Of a stretch of DNA of 64,000 nt, positions 53,160 through 64,000 are shown piece after piece. The stretch's first letter is position 1. Every line of letters begins with the position of its first letter. Position numbers and translations under genes: made by a program. The notes below the pieces were generated by a model that searched no databases, was not told the origin of the DNA, and saw only the letters and a list, made by a program, of their open reading frames with translations. The DNA comes from Nocardioides marmotae (GTDB taxonomy: Bacteria; Actinomycetota; Actinomycetes; Propionibacteriales; Nocardioidaceae): assembly GCF_013177455.1 (NCBI RefSeq), contig NZ_CP053660.1, forward strand, positions 3,348,001 to 3,412,000, read 5' to 3'.

Positions 53160-53960
53160 TCAGACGTCCGAGCCGAGCTCGTCGTCCTCCTGGTCCTCGG
53201 CGCGCTGGTTGTCGTCGTCGTACTTGACGTAGCGGATGCCCTCGTCGACGGGGCCGTCGAAGCCGACGCGGCCCTTCTCCAGCACGATCACGCGGTCGCA
53301 CATCTTGCGGACCGAGCCGGCGGCGTGGCTGACGTAGACGAGGGTCCGCCCGGACTCGCGGATCTCCTGCATCTTCTCCATGCACTTGCGCTTGAAGGGC
53401 CGGTCCCCCACCGCGAGCACCTCGTCGGCGAGGAAGATGTCGGAGTCGACGTGGATGGCCACCGCGAATCCGAGCCGGGCGAACATGCCCGAGGAGTAGT
53501 TGCCGACCGGCGTCTCGAGGAACCGGCCGATGTCGGCGAACTCCACGATCGAGTCGAACTTCCGGTTCGTCTCGGCCTCGGTCATGCCGAGGATGGCGGC
53601 GTTGAGGAAGACGTTCTCCCGGCCGGTCAGCTGCGGGTGGAAGCCGGCGCCGGTCGCGATGAGCCCGGCGATCCGGCCGCGGGTCAGCACGGTGCCGGTG
53701 TCGGGCTTCATCACGCCGTTGATCAGCTTGAGCAGCGTGCTCTTGCCCGACCCGTTGAGACCCATCAGGCCGATCGACTCGCCCTGCTGGACGGTGAAGG
53801 AGACGTCCTCGAGCGCGGAGAAGGTGTCGCTGAGGTTGCGGCCCTTGACCATCGCGACCGCCATCTGCTTGGCGGTGCGGTGGTAGCGCAGCGTGAAGTC
53901 CTTGCTGACGTGGTCGACCACGATCGAGGTGTCGGCGGGGTACGCCGCGGGATCGGTCAC
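53160..53960 (-). CDS. ABC transporter ATP-binding protein, Wzt/TagH type
   Basis: 266 residues from GTG 53960. IVVDHVSKDFTLRYHRT...LEDVSFTVQQGESIGLMGLNGSGKSTLLKLINGVMKPDTGTV (Walker A about 75-83), LTGRENVFLNAAILGM, VGNYSSGMFARLGFAVAIHVDSDIFLADEVLAVGD (signature YSSGM and Walker B) and VSHAAGSVRKMCDRVIVLEKGRV. The YSSGM form and the short C-terminus match O-antigen/teichoic acid exporters, close to Rv3781 of M. tuberculosis. It powers export of the lipid-linked galactan with the permease gene, whose stop it overlaps (GTGA). Confidence 0.93.
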   Translation of the reverse strand: MTDPAAYPADTSIVVDHVSKDFTLRYHRTAKQMAVAMVKGRNLSDTFSALEDVSFTVQQGESIGLMGLNGSGKSTLLKLINGVMKPDTGTVLTRGRIAGLIATGAGFHPQLTGRENVFLNAAILGMTEAETNRKFDSIVEFADIGRFLETPVGNYSSGMFARLGFAVAIHVDSDIFLADEVLAVGDRPFKRKCMEKMQEIRESGRTLVYVSHAAGSVRKMCDRVIVLEKGRVGFDGPVDEGIRYVKYDDDNQRAEDQEDDELGSDV

Positions 53961-54840
53961 GACAGCCGCTCCGGGATCTTGTTCTCCAGCCGCGAGAAGA
54001 TCAGCTGACCCACCCCGAGCAGCAGGATCGAGCCGAGCAGGGCACCGACGCCGTAGAGCAGCAGGCCGTCGGGGATCTGCTCGGCGATGGTCTCGTCGGG
54101 ATCGGAGGTGGTCCCGACCCAGAACGCCCGCTGGACGAGGAGCACCGCGTCGGCGATCGGGTTGAGCAGGTAGAACTCCGCGAACCGGCCGAAGCGATCG
54201 TCGACGAGGCTGTAGGGGTAGATCATCGGCACGCCGAAGCGGACGAAGTTGGTCAGGATCGTGACGGCGCTGGCGAAGTCGCGGAAGAACACGTTGGCCG
54301 CGCTGAAGATCAGCGCGAGCGCGGTGCCGAGCACGGCGATGACCGACAGCGCCAGCACGAAGGCCAGCATCCCCACCGGGTCGGGGGTCCATCCGGTGAC
54401 CAGGCAGACCACCAGCAGGATCACCAGCTGCGGGCCGACGTGGTAGAGCGAGACCAGCATCGAGGCGACCGGGAACATCTCCTTGGGGATCGCCATCTTC
54501 CGGACCAACGCCTTGTTCCGCACGATCGAGCGCGTGCCGGCGTTGAAGGTCTCGGTGAAGAAGTGGACGACGATCAGCCCGCAGAAGACGTGCACCGCGT
54601 AGTTCTCAACGGTGCCGCGCCCGATGATGTAGCCGAAGACGAACCAGAAGATGAACAGCTGGGTCAGCGGGTTGATGTAGGACCACAGCAACCCGAGGAA
54701 CGAGCCCTGGTAGCGCGCGCTGATCTCGCGGCGTACCAGCAGCTTGAGCAGGTAGCGGCGGCCCAGGACGTCGATCAGGCCCGCGGTGGGCGCGGGCGGA
54801 GCGAGCGGCGCGTCGACCAGGCGCGCCCGGCCGGCCTCCG

Positions 54841-54844
<4 letters not shown>
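53957..54844 (-). CDS. ABC-2 type polysaccharide export permease, Wzm/TagG type
   Basis: 295 residues from ATG 54844. Six membrane helices follow the cytosolic start RRYLLKLLVRREISARYQGSFLGLLWSYINPLTQLFIFWFVFGYI, the typical ABC-2 export pattern; also NKALVRKMAIPKEMFPVASMLVSLYH and FFRDFASAVTILTNFVRFGVPMIYPYSLV. It resembles Rv3783 and Wzm. ATGA and GTGA overlaps tie it to glfT2-like and wzt-like genes. It would form the channel for lipid-linked galactan (or arabinogalactan precursor) export. Confidence 0.92.
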
Positions 54845-58085
<3,241 letters not shown>

Positions 58086-58087
58086 TC

Positions 58088-58093
58088 AGTCTA
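58088..58093 (-). promoter_or_regulatory. -10 box of a leaderless promoter for glf
   Basis: TAGACT on the minus strand, 8 nt before GTG 58079; start of the galactan operon. Confidence 0.5.
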
Positions 58094-58141
58094 CGGACGC
58101 GACCGAGCTCCCCCGAACCGCCCGCGCCGGGGAGGCGGGCC

Positions 58142-58978
58142 TCACTCCTCCCCCATCACCAGCCCCTCGATGGTGTGCTTCTGGACGATCGGCACGAGCC
58201 GGTCGACGACCCGGCAGTCGAGATGGTCGCGGACCGCCGCCGGCAGGGCCTCCCGGTACGCCGCGGTGACGGCGAGGTCGTGGAGGTCGGCGTGGCCCGC
58301 GCCCGGCGCGTCGACGCCCAGCACCAGCACCGGCCGCGACGCCTCGCCGACGTTCGCGGTGCCCCGGTGCAGGGTGAGCGCGGACCGCACCGAGACGTCA
58401 CCGCGCCGGGGGTACTTCCGCACCGCCGCCTCCTGCAGCCGGGGGTGGTCGCTGCGCGGCGGGAACATGCCGTGCTCGAAGTCCTCCCCGCGCTCCCAGT
58501 GCGTGCCGGGCGCGACCTCGAAGGGGCCCATCTCCTCGACCGTGTCGACGCAGGTCAGGTTGAAGGCCAGCGAGGTCAGCCGGCCGCCCTCCCAGGTCTC
58601 CCGCGGGCTCGGGAAGTCGCGGTGCCACGGCTGGTCGCGCGCGCCGGGGAACGGCACGTCGAAGCCGACCTCGACGACCATCCACTCCGGGCCGAGCACC
58701 GTCTCGCAGACCGCCTGCACCCAGGGGTGGTCGACCAGGTCGGCGAAGCCCCGCAGCGCCTCGGGGTGCACCTCGACGTACCACCGCTGCGGCCCGCGCC
58801 CCACGGCGCCGCCCTCGCGCGCCCGGGCCTCGGCGTACGCCGCCTCGACGTCCTCGCGCAGCCGGTCGACCCAGTCGACCGCGAACGCCCCGGGACACCC
58901 CAGGAGCCCGTCGCGGTGGAGCGTCGCGGCGATCGCCCCCATGTCGATCGGGACGTCGAGCTGGGCCGGGGTGGGCAT
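58142..58978 (-). CDS. Phytanoyl-CoA dioxygenase family protein
   Basis: 278 residues. The Fe(II)/2-oxoglutarate fold is shown by QPWHRDFPSPRETW (HxD, about 158-160), LALNLTCVDTVEEMGPFEVAPGTHWERG-like region and TLHRGTANVG (distal His, about 224) with R-x-V for 2-oxoglutarate. PhyH enzymes hydroxylate or halogenate small molecules; the substrate is unknown. It diverges from the GH43 gene, and the 82-bp gap holds one CAACGTTG operator, so it is probably controlled with the arabinan genes. RBS (GGAGG) precedes ATG 58978. Confidence 0.87.
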   Translation of the reverse strand: MPTPAQLDVPIDMGAIAATLHRDGLLGCPGAFAVDWVDRLREDVEAAYAEARAREGGAVGRGPQRWYVEVHPEALRGFADLVDHPWVQAVCETVLGPEWMVVEVGFDVPFPGARDQPWHRDFPSPRETWEGGRLTSLAFNLTCVDTVEEMGPFEVAPGTHWERGEDFEHGMFPPRSDHPRLQEAAVRKYPRRGDVSVRSALTLHRGTANVGEASRPVLVLGVDAPGAGHADLHDLAVTAAYREALPAAVRDHLDCRVVDRLVPIVQKHTIEGLVMGEE

Positions 58979-59043
58979 GGCGGAGCCTCCTGGGGCCGGA
59001 TCGGGGCGACTCGCCGGTGGGTGTTGCCATCGTCACACCGGTG

Positions 59044-59057
59044 TTGCAACGTTGTAA
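59044..59057. promoter_or_regulatory. LacI-type operator in the PhyH/GH43 gap
   Basis: TTGCAACGTTGTAA with the palindromic core CAACGTTG (59047-59054), ending 3 bp before the GH43 start codon. The same core occurs twice before the GH51 gene; the LacI regulator lies between the two sites. Confidence 0.75.
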
Positions 59058-59060
59058 AGC

Positions 59061-61016
59061 ATGGCCCCCCAGACCGCCGGGACGACGAGGTCCCTCCTGA
59101 TGCTGCTGCTCGCGCTGGTGCTCCCCGCCGCGCTCACGACGGGGGTCGCCACCTCCGCCCCCGCCTCCGCCGACCCGGCCGGCACCACCACCGCGAGCAC
59201 CACCGCGAGCACCACCGCGAGCACCACCGCTGGCCGGGGTGGTGCGGACCGCTACCGCAACCCGCTCGCCCCGCGGGTGCCCGGCGACGGCACCGTGGAC
59301 AGCTGCGCCGACCCCGCCGTCCTGCGCGGCCAGCAGCGCGGCGACCCGCACTGGTACCTCTACTGCACCACCGACCCGCTGAACGACGAGGACCTCGACG
59401 AGACCGGCGCGCTGCGGTTCCACCCGGTCCCGATGATGCGCTCGCGCGACCTGGTCCACTGGACCTACGTCGGCGACGCGCTGCCGGAGCCGCCCACCTG
59501 GGCCGCCGAGGGCGCCGGCCTCTGGGCCCCCGACGTGGTCTGGTCCGAGGCGACCCGGCGCTACTACCTGACCTTCGTCGTCACCGACACCGACGACGCG
59601 TTGCGCGGCCCCGACGCCTGCCCGTCGACCGGCGACAGCGCGATCGGCGTCGCCACCAGCACCAGCCCCACCGGCCCGTGGACGGTCTCCGACAGCCCGG
59701 TCGTGCCGCCGCGGCCCGACCCCGAGGCCGACTGCGCGTTCTTCTGGACGTTCGACCCCGACGTCCTCGGCGACGCCGTCGGCGCGACCTCGGTGCTCTA
59801 CTACGGCAGCTACTACGGCGGCCTGCACGCCACCCGGATCGCCTTCGGCCGCGACGGGATCACCACGACCGGCTCCCCCACGATGGTCGCCATCGGCAAC
59901 CGCTACGAGGGCACGACCGTGGTGAGGAGAGACGGCTGGTACCACCTGTTCGCCTCGGCCACGAACTGCTGCAACGGCCCGCTGACGTCGTACGGCGTCT
60001 TCTCCGGCCGCTCGCGCAGCCCGCTCGGGCCCTTCGTCGACCGCGACGGCCGCAGCCTGCTCGCAGGACGGGTCGGCGGCTCCCCCGTGCTGCTCCCGAA
60101 CGGCAACCGGTGGCTCGGCGTCGGGCACAACACCGTCCTCACCGACGCCGCCGGCCAGTGGTGGACGATCTACCACGCCGTCGACCGGGACGACCCGTAC
60201 TTCGCCACCGACCCCGGCTTCACCAAGCGCCCCGCGCTGCTCGACCGGCTGACCTGGCGCGAGGGCTGGCCGGAGGTGCGGTCGGGCCGCTGGGCCTCCG
60301 ACGGCCCGGAGCCGGCGCCGGTCACCCGGCGCGGCGACCGCGGCTCGCGCGAGCCGGGCCCGCCCGCGCCGCTGCGGCCCGGCCGTCCGCTGGCGGCCTT
60401 CTCCGACGACTTCACTGACGGCCTGGACCCCGCCTGGACGTGGGTGCGCGAGCCCGACCCGGCGACGTACGCCGTCGAGGGCGGCGCCCTGCGCTGGGCC
60501 ACCCAGGCAGGCGACCTGGCCCGCGAGGTGAACACCGCCTCGGTGCTCACCCGGCCGGCGCCGCGGGGCGACCACGTGGTGGAGGCGCGGGTGCTCCTCG
60601 ACCTGCCGCCGGAGGGCTGCTGCCAGAACTTCGTGCAGGCCGGCGTGGTCCTCTACGGCGACGACGACCGCTACCTCAAGCTCGCCCACGTCTCGATCTG
60701 GGAGACCCGGCAGACCGAGTGGGCCACGGAGGTGCCGCCGGACGCGACCGACCCCGACCTCCCGCGCTACGGCAACGGGGTCGTCGGCGCGCCGGGCGAG
60801 GAGACCTGGCTGCGCGTCGTGGTCGACCGTCGCCCCGGGCCCGACCACTACACCGCGTTCACCCGCAGCGACGGCGGCCGGTGGGTCCGCGGCGGCACCT
60901 GGACCCACGACCTCGGCCCGGACAGCCGGATCGGCCTGGTCGCGATGGGCGGCGAGGGCTACACCGCGCGGTTCCTGGAGGTGCGGACCTCCGAGCTCAG
61001 CGGGTCCCGCCGCTGA
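59061..61016 (+). CDS. Secreted GH43 glycosidase (arabinanase/arabinofuranosidase type)
   Basis: 651 residues. Sec signal (about 1-37), a Thr/Ala/Ser linker encoded by a 12-bp tandem repeat, then the five-bladed propeller: DSCADPAVLRG (base Asp84), LVHWTYVGDALPE, GLWAPDVVWS (middle Asp), and NRYEGTTVVRRDGWYHLFASA (acid Glu). A C-terminal beta-sandwich (about 450-651; FSDDFTDGLDPAWTWVREPD ... GCCQNFVQAGVVLYGDDDRYLKLAH) matches the concanavalin-like domain of beta-xylosidase-type GH43. It would release arabinose or xylose from plant arabinan/arabinoxylan; the GH51 neighbour favours arabinose. The last 20 bp overlap the convergent LacI gene. Confidence 0.88.
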   Translation: MAPQTAGTTRSLLMLLLALVLPAALTTGVATSAPASADPAGTTTASTTASTTASTTAGRGGADRYRNPLAPRVPGDGTVDSCADPAVLRGQQRGDPHWYLYCTTDPLNDEDLDETGALRFHPVPMMRSRDLVHWTYVGDALPEPPTWAAEGAGLWAPDVVWSEATRRYYLTFVVTDTDDALRGPDACPSTGDSAIGVATSTSPTGPWTVSDSPVVPPRPDPEADCAFFWTFDPDVLGDAVGATSVLYYGSYYGGLHATRIAFGRDGITTTGSPTMVAIGNRYEGTTVVRRDGWYHLFASATNCCNGPLTSYGVFSGRSRSPLGPFVDRDGRSLLAGRVGGSPVLLPNGNRWLGVGHNTVLTDAAGQWWTIYHAVDRDDPYFATDPGFTKRPALLDRLTWREGWPEVRSGRWASDGPEPAPVTRRGDRGSREPGPPAPLRPGRPLAAFSDDFTDGLDPAWTWVREPDPATYAVEGGALRWATQAGDLAREVNTASVLTRPAPRGDHVVEARVLLDLPPEGCCQNFVQAGVVLYGDDDRYLKLAHVSIWETRQTEWATEVPPDATDPDLPRYGNGVVGAPGEETWLRVVVDRRPGPDHYTAFTRSDGGRWVRGGTWTHDLGPDSRIGLVAMGGEGYTARFLEVRTSELSGSRR

Positions 61017-62070
61017 CCCCGCCGGGACCGTGGGGGTGGCCCTCCGCCGCCCCCACGGTCGACTCCCGGGCGACCACCGCGAAGCCGGCCCGCACGTCCC
61101 GCGGGGCCGGCCGGCGGCCCTCGGGGCCGATCCTCTCGGCGAGCATCGCGACCGCCGTGCGGGCGATGGCCCGCTTGTCCGGAGCGACCGAGCTCAGCCG
61201 CGGCACCGACCAGCGGGTCTCCTCGACGTCGTCGACGCCGATCACCGCGACGTCCTCGGGGACCGCGAGCCCGCGGTCGACCAGCGCGCGGAGGACGCCG
61301 AGGGCGAGGGTGTCGTTGAAGCAGAAGACGGCGTCCGGGCGGGCGCCGCCGTCCAGCAGCGCCGCCATCGCGGCGTACCCGTGGCTGCGGCCGAAGTCCC
61401 CGACCACGCCGACGAGCGCCTCGTCGGGCTGCAGGCCGGCCTCGGCCAGCGCGAGCTCCCAGCCGCGCCGGCGCAGCCGGGCCACGCCGGAGTCGCCCCC
61501 GGGGCCGTCGACCTGGTGGCCCACGAGCGCGACGCGGCGGCGACCGAGGGCGAGCAGGTGCTCGGTCGCGGCCCGCGCGGCTGCGACGTTGTCGATGGCG
61601 ACGTGGTCGGCGGGGCCGTCCCAGACCTTCTCGCCCAGCAGCACGACCGGCACCGTGTGGTCGGCCGGCGCGGCGAGCTCCTCGGCGGTGAGCGCGAAGG
61701 GGCTCATGATCAGCCCGTCGATGAGGTGGTGGCGGAAGCCCGCGAGCACGTCCCGCTCGCGCTCGGCCCGCCCGTCGGTCTGGTCGACCAGGACGGTCCA
61801 GCCGTGCTCCTCGGCGGCCTCCATGACGTGGCCGGCCAGCTCGGCGAAGTAGGGGTTGTCGAGCTCGGGCACGGCCAGCGCGATCACGCCCACCCGCCCC
61901 GCCCGCAGGTTGCGGGCCGTGACGTTGGGCCGGTAGCCCATCTCGTCGAGCACCGCCTGCACCCGGGCGCGCGTGTCCCCGGAGACGTGGACGTAGCCGT
62001 TGACGACGTTGCTGACCGTCTTGACCGACACCCCGGCGCGCGCCGCGACGTCCTTGAGCCGTACGGGCAT
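60997..62070 (-). CDS. LacI-family transcriptional repressor of the arabinan locus
   Basis: 357 residues. The DNA-binding head VRLKDVAARAGVSVKTVSNVVNGYVHVSGDTRARVQAVLDEMGYRPNVTARNLR (about 3-56) is typical, as is the sugar-binding core (VGVIALAVPELDNPYFAELAG ... AVFCFNDTLALGVLRAL ... VAVIGVDDVEETR). The 3-part operator system CAACGTTG before the GH43/PhyH and GH51 genes is its probable target. The inducer is likely arabinose or an arabino-oligosaccharide. GGAGG precedes ATG 62070, and its 5' gap also holds two operators, so self-regulation is likely. Confidence 0.92.
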   Translation of the reverse strand: MPVRLKDVAARAGVSVKTVSNVVNGYVHVSGDTRARVQAVLDEMGYRPNVTARNLRAGRVGVIALAVPELDNPYFAELAGHVMEAAEEHGWTVLVDQTDGRAERERDVLAGFRHHLIDGLIMSPFALTAEELAAPADHTVPVVLLGEKVWDGPADHVAIDNVAAARAATEHLLALGRRRVALVGHQVDGPGGDSGVARLRRRGWELALAEAGLQPDEALVGVVGDFGRSHGYAAMAALLDGGARPDAVFCFNDTLALGVLRALVDRGLAVPEDVAVIGVDDVEETRWSVPRLSSVAPDKRAIARTAVAMLAERIGPEGRRPAPRDVRAGFAVVARESTVGAAEGHPHGPGGVSGGTR

Positions 62071-62142
62071 GACCCACCTCCTGTCCGTGGCCTGCTCCCG
62101 GCGGCTCGAACCCTAGAGGCGCCGGGACCCCGCCGACGGGGT

Positions 62143-62168
62143 TTACAACGTTGAAGACAACGTTGTAG
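62143..62168. promoter_or_regulatory. Tandem LacI-type operators before the GH51 gene
   Basis: Two cores CAACGTTG at 62147-62154 and 62159-62166, 12 bp apart, in the 107-bp gap between the LacI gene and the GH51 gene (start 62178). They would block the promoters of both genes. Confidence 0.8.
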
Positions 62169-62177
62169 AACCACGGT

Positions 62178-63698
62178 GTGACCTACGCCACCCTGACCCT
62201 CGACCCGAGCTTCCGGATCGGCGTCGTCGACCGGCGCCTGTTCGGCTCCTTCGTCGAGCACATGGGGCGCTGCGTCTACACCGGCATCCACGAGCCCGAC
62301 CACCCCACCGCCGACGACCTCGGGTTCCGCGGGGACGTCCTGGACCTGGTCCGCGAGCTCGGCCCGACGGTCGTGCGCTACCCCGGCGGGAACTTCGTCT
62401 CCGGCTACCGGTGGGAGGACGGCATCGGGCCGCGCGAGGGCCGCCCGCGCCGCCTCGACCTCGCCTGGCGCTCCTGGGAGAGCAACCAGGTCGGCGTCGA
62501 CGAGTTCGTCGCCTGGTGCCGCGCGGCCGGCACCGAGCCGATGATGGCGGTCAACCTCGGCACGCGCGGGGTTCGCGAGGCCGTCGAGCTCCTGGAGTAC
62601 TGCAACCACCCCGGCGGCACCGCCTGGTCGGACCTGCGCCGCGCCCACGGCGCCGAGCGGCCCCACGACATCCGGGTCTGGTGCCTGGGCAACGAGCTCG
62701 ACGGGCCCTGGCAGATCGGCCAGAAGACCGCGTGGGAGTACGGCCGCCTGGCCGCCGAGACCGGGCACGCGATGCGCCGGGTCGACCCTCGGATCGAGCT
62801 CGTGGCCTGCGGCAGCTCCCACAGCTCGATGCCGACCTTCGCCAGCTGGGAGGCAACGGTCCTCGCCGAGTGCTACGACGTGGTCGACCACGTCTCCCTG
62901 CACAGCTACCAGGACCCGCTCGGCCGGACCCTGGGCGACCACCTCGCCAGCGGGGTCGGGCTGGACCGGGCCATCGACGCGGTCGTCGCGACCGCCGACC
63001 ACGTCGGCGCCCGGCTGAGGTCGCGCAAGCGGCTCGGGGTCTCGGTCGATGAGTGGAACGTCTGGTACCAGTCGCGGTTCCCGGGCGAGGCCTCGCTGGA
63101 GTGGGCCGAGGCCCGCCCACTGATCGAGGACACCTACGACGTCGCCGACGCCGCGGTCGTCGGCAGCATGCTGATCACCCTGCTGCGGCACGCCGACCGC
63201 GTGCGGCTCGCCTGCCAGGCCCAGCTGGTCAACGTCATCGCGCCGATCCGCACCGAGGCCGGCGGGCCCGCCTGGCGGCAGACGATCTTCCACCCCTTCG
63301 CCCAGGCCGCCCGCCACGCCCGCGGCGAGGTGCTCCGGGTCGAGCCGCAGGTCGGCTGCTACGACACCGCCGAGCACGGCGAGGTCCCGCTCCTCGACGC
63401 GACCGCCACCCACGACATCGAGACCGGCGCACTCACCGTGCTCGCCGTCAACCGCTCGACCGACGAGCCGCTCACCGTCCGCGCCGACGCCCGCGCCTTC
63501 GCCGGCCACCGGCTGGTCGCCGCGACCACCCTCGCCGCCGACGACGTCCGCTCCACGCTCACCGCTGCCGACCAGCACTCCGTCGCCCCGGCCCCGAACG
63601 CGACGGCCCGCTTCGAGGACGGCCGGCTCACCGTCGTCCTCCCGCCCGTGTCCTGGAACGTCGTGCGGCTCGAACCCGCCGGCGCCCCGCAACCCTGA
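62178..63698 (+). CDS. abfA: GH51 alpha-L-arabinofuranosidase
   Basis: 506 residues from GTG 62178, no signal peptide, so cytosolic. RLFGSFVEHMGRCVYTGIHEPDHPTADDLGFRGDVLDLVRELGPTVVRYPGGNFVSGYRWEDGIGP is the GH51 start; the acid/base Glu lies in WCLGNELDGPW (Glu173) and the nucleophile in SVDEWNVWYQ (Glu292). The C-terminal part is the usual beta-sandwich. It removes terminal arabinofuranosyl residues from imported arabino-oligosaccharides. Start lies 9-12 bp after the second operator. Confidence 0.95.
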   Translation: MTYATLTLDPSFRIGVVDRRLFGSFVEHMGRCVYTGIHEPDHPTADDLGFRGDVLDLVRELGPTVVRYPGGNFVSGYRWEDGIGPREGRPRRLDLAWRSWESNQVGVDEFVAWCRAAGTEPMMAVNLGTRGVREAVELLEYCNHPGGTAWSDLRRAHGAERPHDIRVWCLGNELDGPWQIGQKTAWEYGRLAAETGHAMRRVDPRIELVACGSSHSSMPTFASWEATVLAECYDVVDHVSLHSYQDPLGRTLGDHLASGVGLDRAIDAVVATADHVGARLRSRKRLGVSVDEWNVWYQSRFPGEASLEWAEARPLIEDTYDVADAAVVGSMLITLLRHADRVRLACQAQLVNVIAPIRTEAGGPAWRQTIFHPFAQAARHARGEVLRVEPQVGCYDTAEHGEVPLLDATATHDIETGALTVLAVNRSTDEPLTVRADARAFAGHRLVAATTLAADDVRSTLTAADQHSVAPAPNATARFEDGRLTVVLPPVSWNVVRLEPAGAPQP

Positions 63699-63728
63699 TC
63701 CGCCCACCCGCCAGCCCAGGAGGACCCC

Positions 63729-64000
63729 ATGCACCGCTCACGTCTCGTCGTCCCGTCCCGGGGCGGCCTCTCCCGCCGGGGCTTCATCACGCTCACCGCA
63801 GGCGGGCTCCTGGTCGCCGGCTGCGGCGGCGGCCAGGGGGCCGGCGGCTCGAAGTCCGAGGGGGTGGGCGGCTTCACCGGCGAGGCCTACGACGGCCCCG
63901 ACGTCACCTTGTCGTACTGGAACGGCTTCACCGGCGGCGACGGCCCGGCCATGCAGGACCTCGTCGGCCGGTTCATGGACGAGCACGACAACGTCTCGCT
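63729..64000 (+). CDS. Sugar ABC transporter solute-binding lipoprotein, 3' end outside window
   Basis: 90 residues are visible from ATG 63729, with AGGAGG 5 nt before. LSRRGFITLTAGGLLVAGCGGG is a twin-arginine signal with lipobox LVAGC; after a Gly-rich linker, VTLSYWNGFTGGDGPAMQDLVGRFMDEHDNVSL is the typical start of a family 1 extracellular solute-binding protein. It probably delivers arabino-oligosaccharides made by the GH43 enzyme to a permease encoded beyond the edge. Thirty bp after the GH51 stop, so one operon. Confidence 0.9.
   Translation, partial: MHRSRLVVPSRGGLSRRGFITLTAGGLLVAGCGGGQGAGGSKSEGVGGFTGEAYDGPDVTLSYWNGFTGGDGPAMQDLVGRFMDEHDNVS

Overview
The window is about 72% GC (by eye), gene-dense, and reads as the chromosome of a high-GC Gram-positive actinobacterium. 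The best fit is Nocardioidaceae (Nocardioides-like), inferred from gene content rather than a database search. Supporting content: WhiB, MtrAB-LpqB, F420 genes fbiA/fbiB, a SecA, galactan genes glf/glfT2, DUF3499, DUF5719, an Rv3235-like protein, frequent GTG starts, ATGA/GTGA stop-start overlaps, and many promoters whose -10 box (TANNNT) lies 6-8 nt before the start codon, implying leaderless mRNAs.

Layout. 1-6.4 kb (minus): secreted or anchored proteins: an exo/endonuclease-phosphatase fold protein (cut by the window edge), a cutinase-like/RCC1-repeat fusion, a phospholipase D-like protein, a lipoprotein and a sulfotransferase-like protein. 6.4-9.8 kb (plus): MgtE-N/CBS protein, DUF1003 protein, Mrp ATPase and TatB. 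9.8-13.3 kb: a hypothetical protein, a GlsB-type membrane protein, and cytochrome bd oxidase cydAB with a Rex-type operator. 13.3-18.6 kb: a PGRP-type amidase, then a DyP peroxidase/PCuAC copper chaperone/membrane protein group and a HEAT-repeat protein. 18.7-23 kb: LysM and Rv3235-like genes convergent with secA.

22.9-49.9 kb follows the mycobacterial secA-to-manC neighbourhood: AlkX/YcaQ-like glycosylase, NarL-type response regulator, hpf, comF, lpqB-mtrB-mtrA, ahcY, DUF808 protein, acyltransferase, SIS-domain protein, Trm112-like protein, manB, DUF3499, degenerate metallopeptidase, DUF5719 protein, large GT2 membrane protein, whiB, fbiA-fbiB, DUF3105, manC, TIGR03089. The tmk and manA genes that sit in this neighbourhood in Mycobacterium are not present here.

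49.9-58.1 kb (minus): a second PGRP amidase carrying FG-GAP repeats, then a galactan export and synthesis operon (wzt-like, wzm-like, glfT2-like, glf). 58.1-64 kb: an arabinan-utilisation locus (PhyH dioxygenase, secreted GH43, LacI regulator, GH51 arabinofuranosidase, start of a sugar-binding lipoprotein) tied together by CAACGTTG operators.

The most unusual non-coding structure is a composite intergenic repeat present twice (about 24.3-25.0 and 39.3-39.9 kb): a locus-specific inverted repeat, a ~320 bp near-identical block that can fold on itself, and a tandem array of 29-31 bp units abutting the stop codon of a minus-strand gene.
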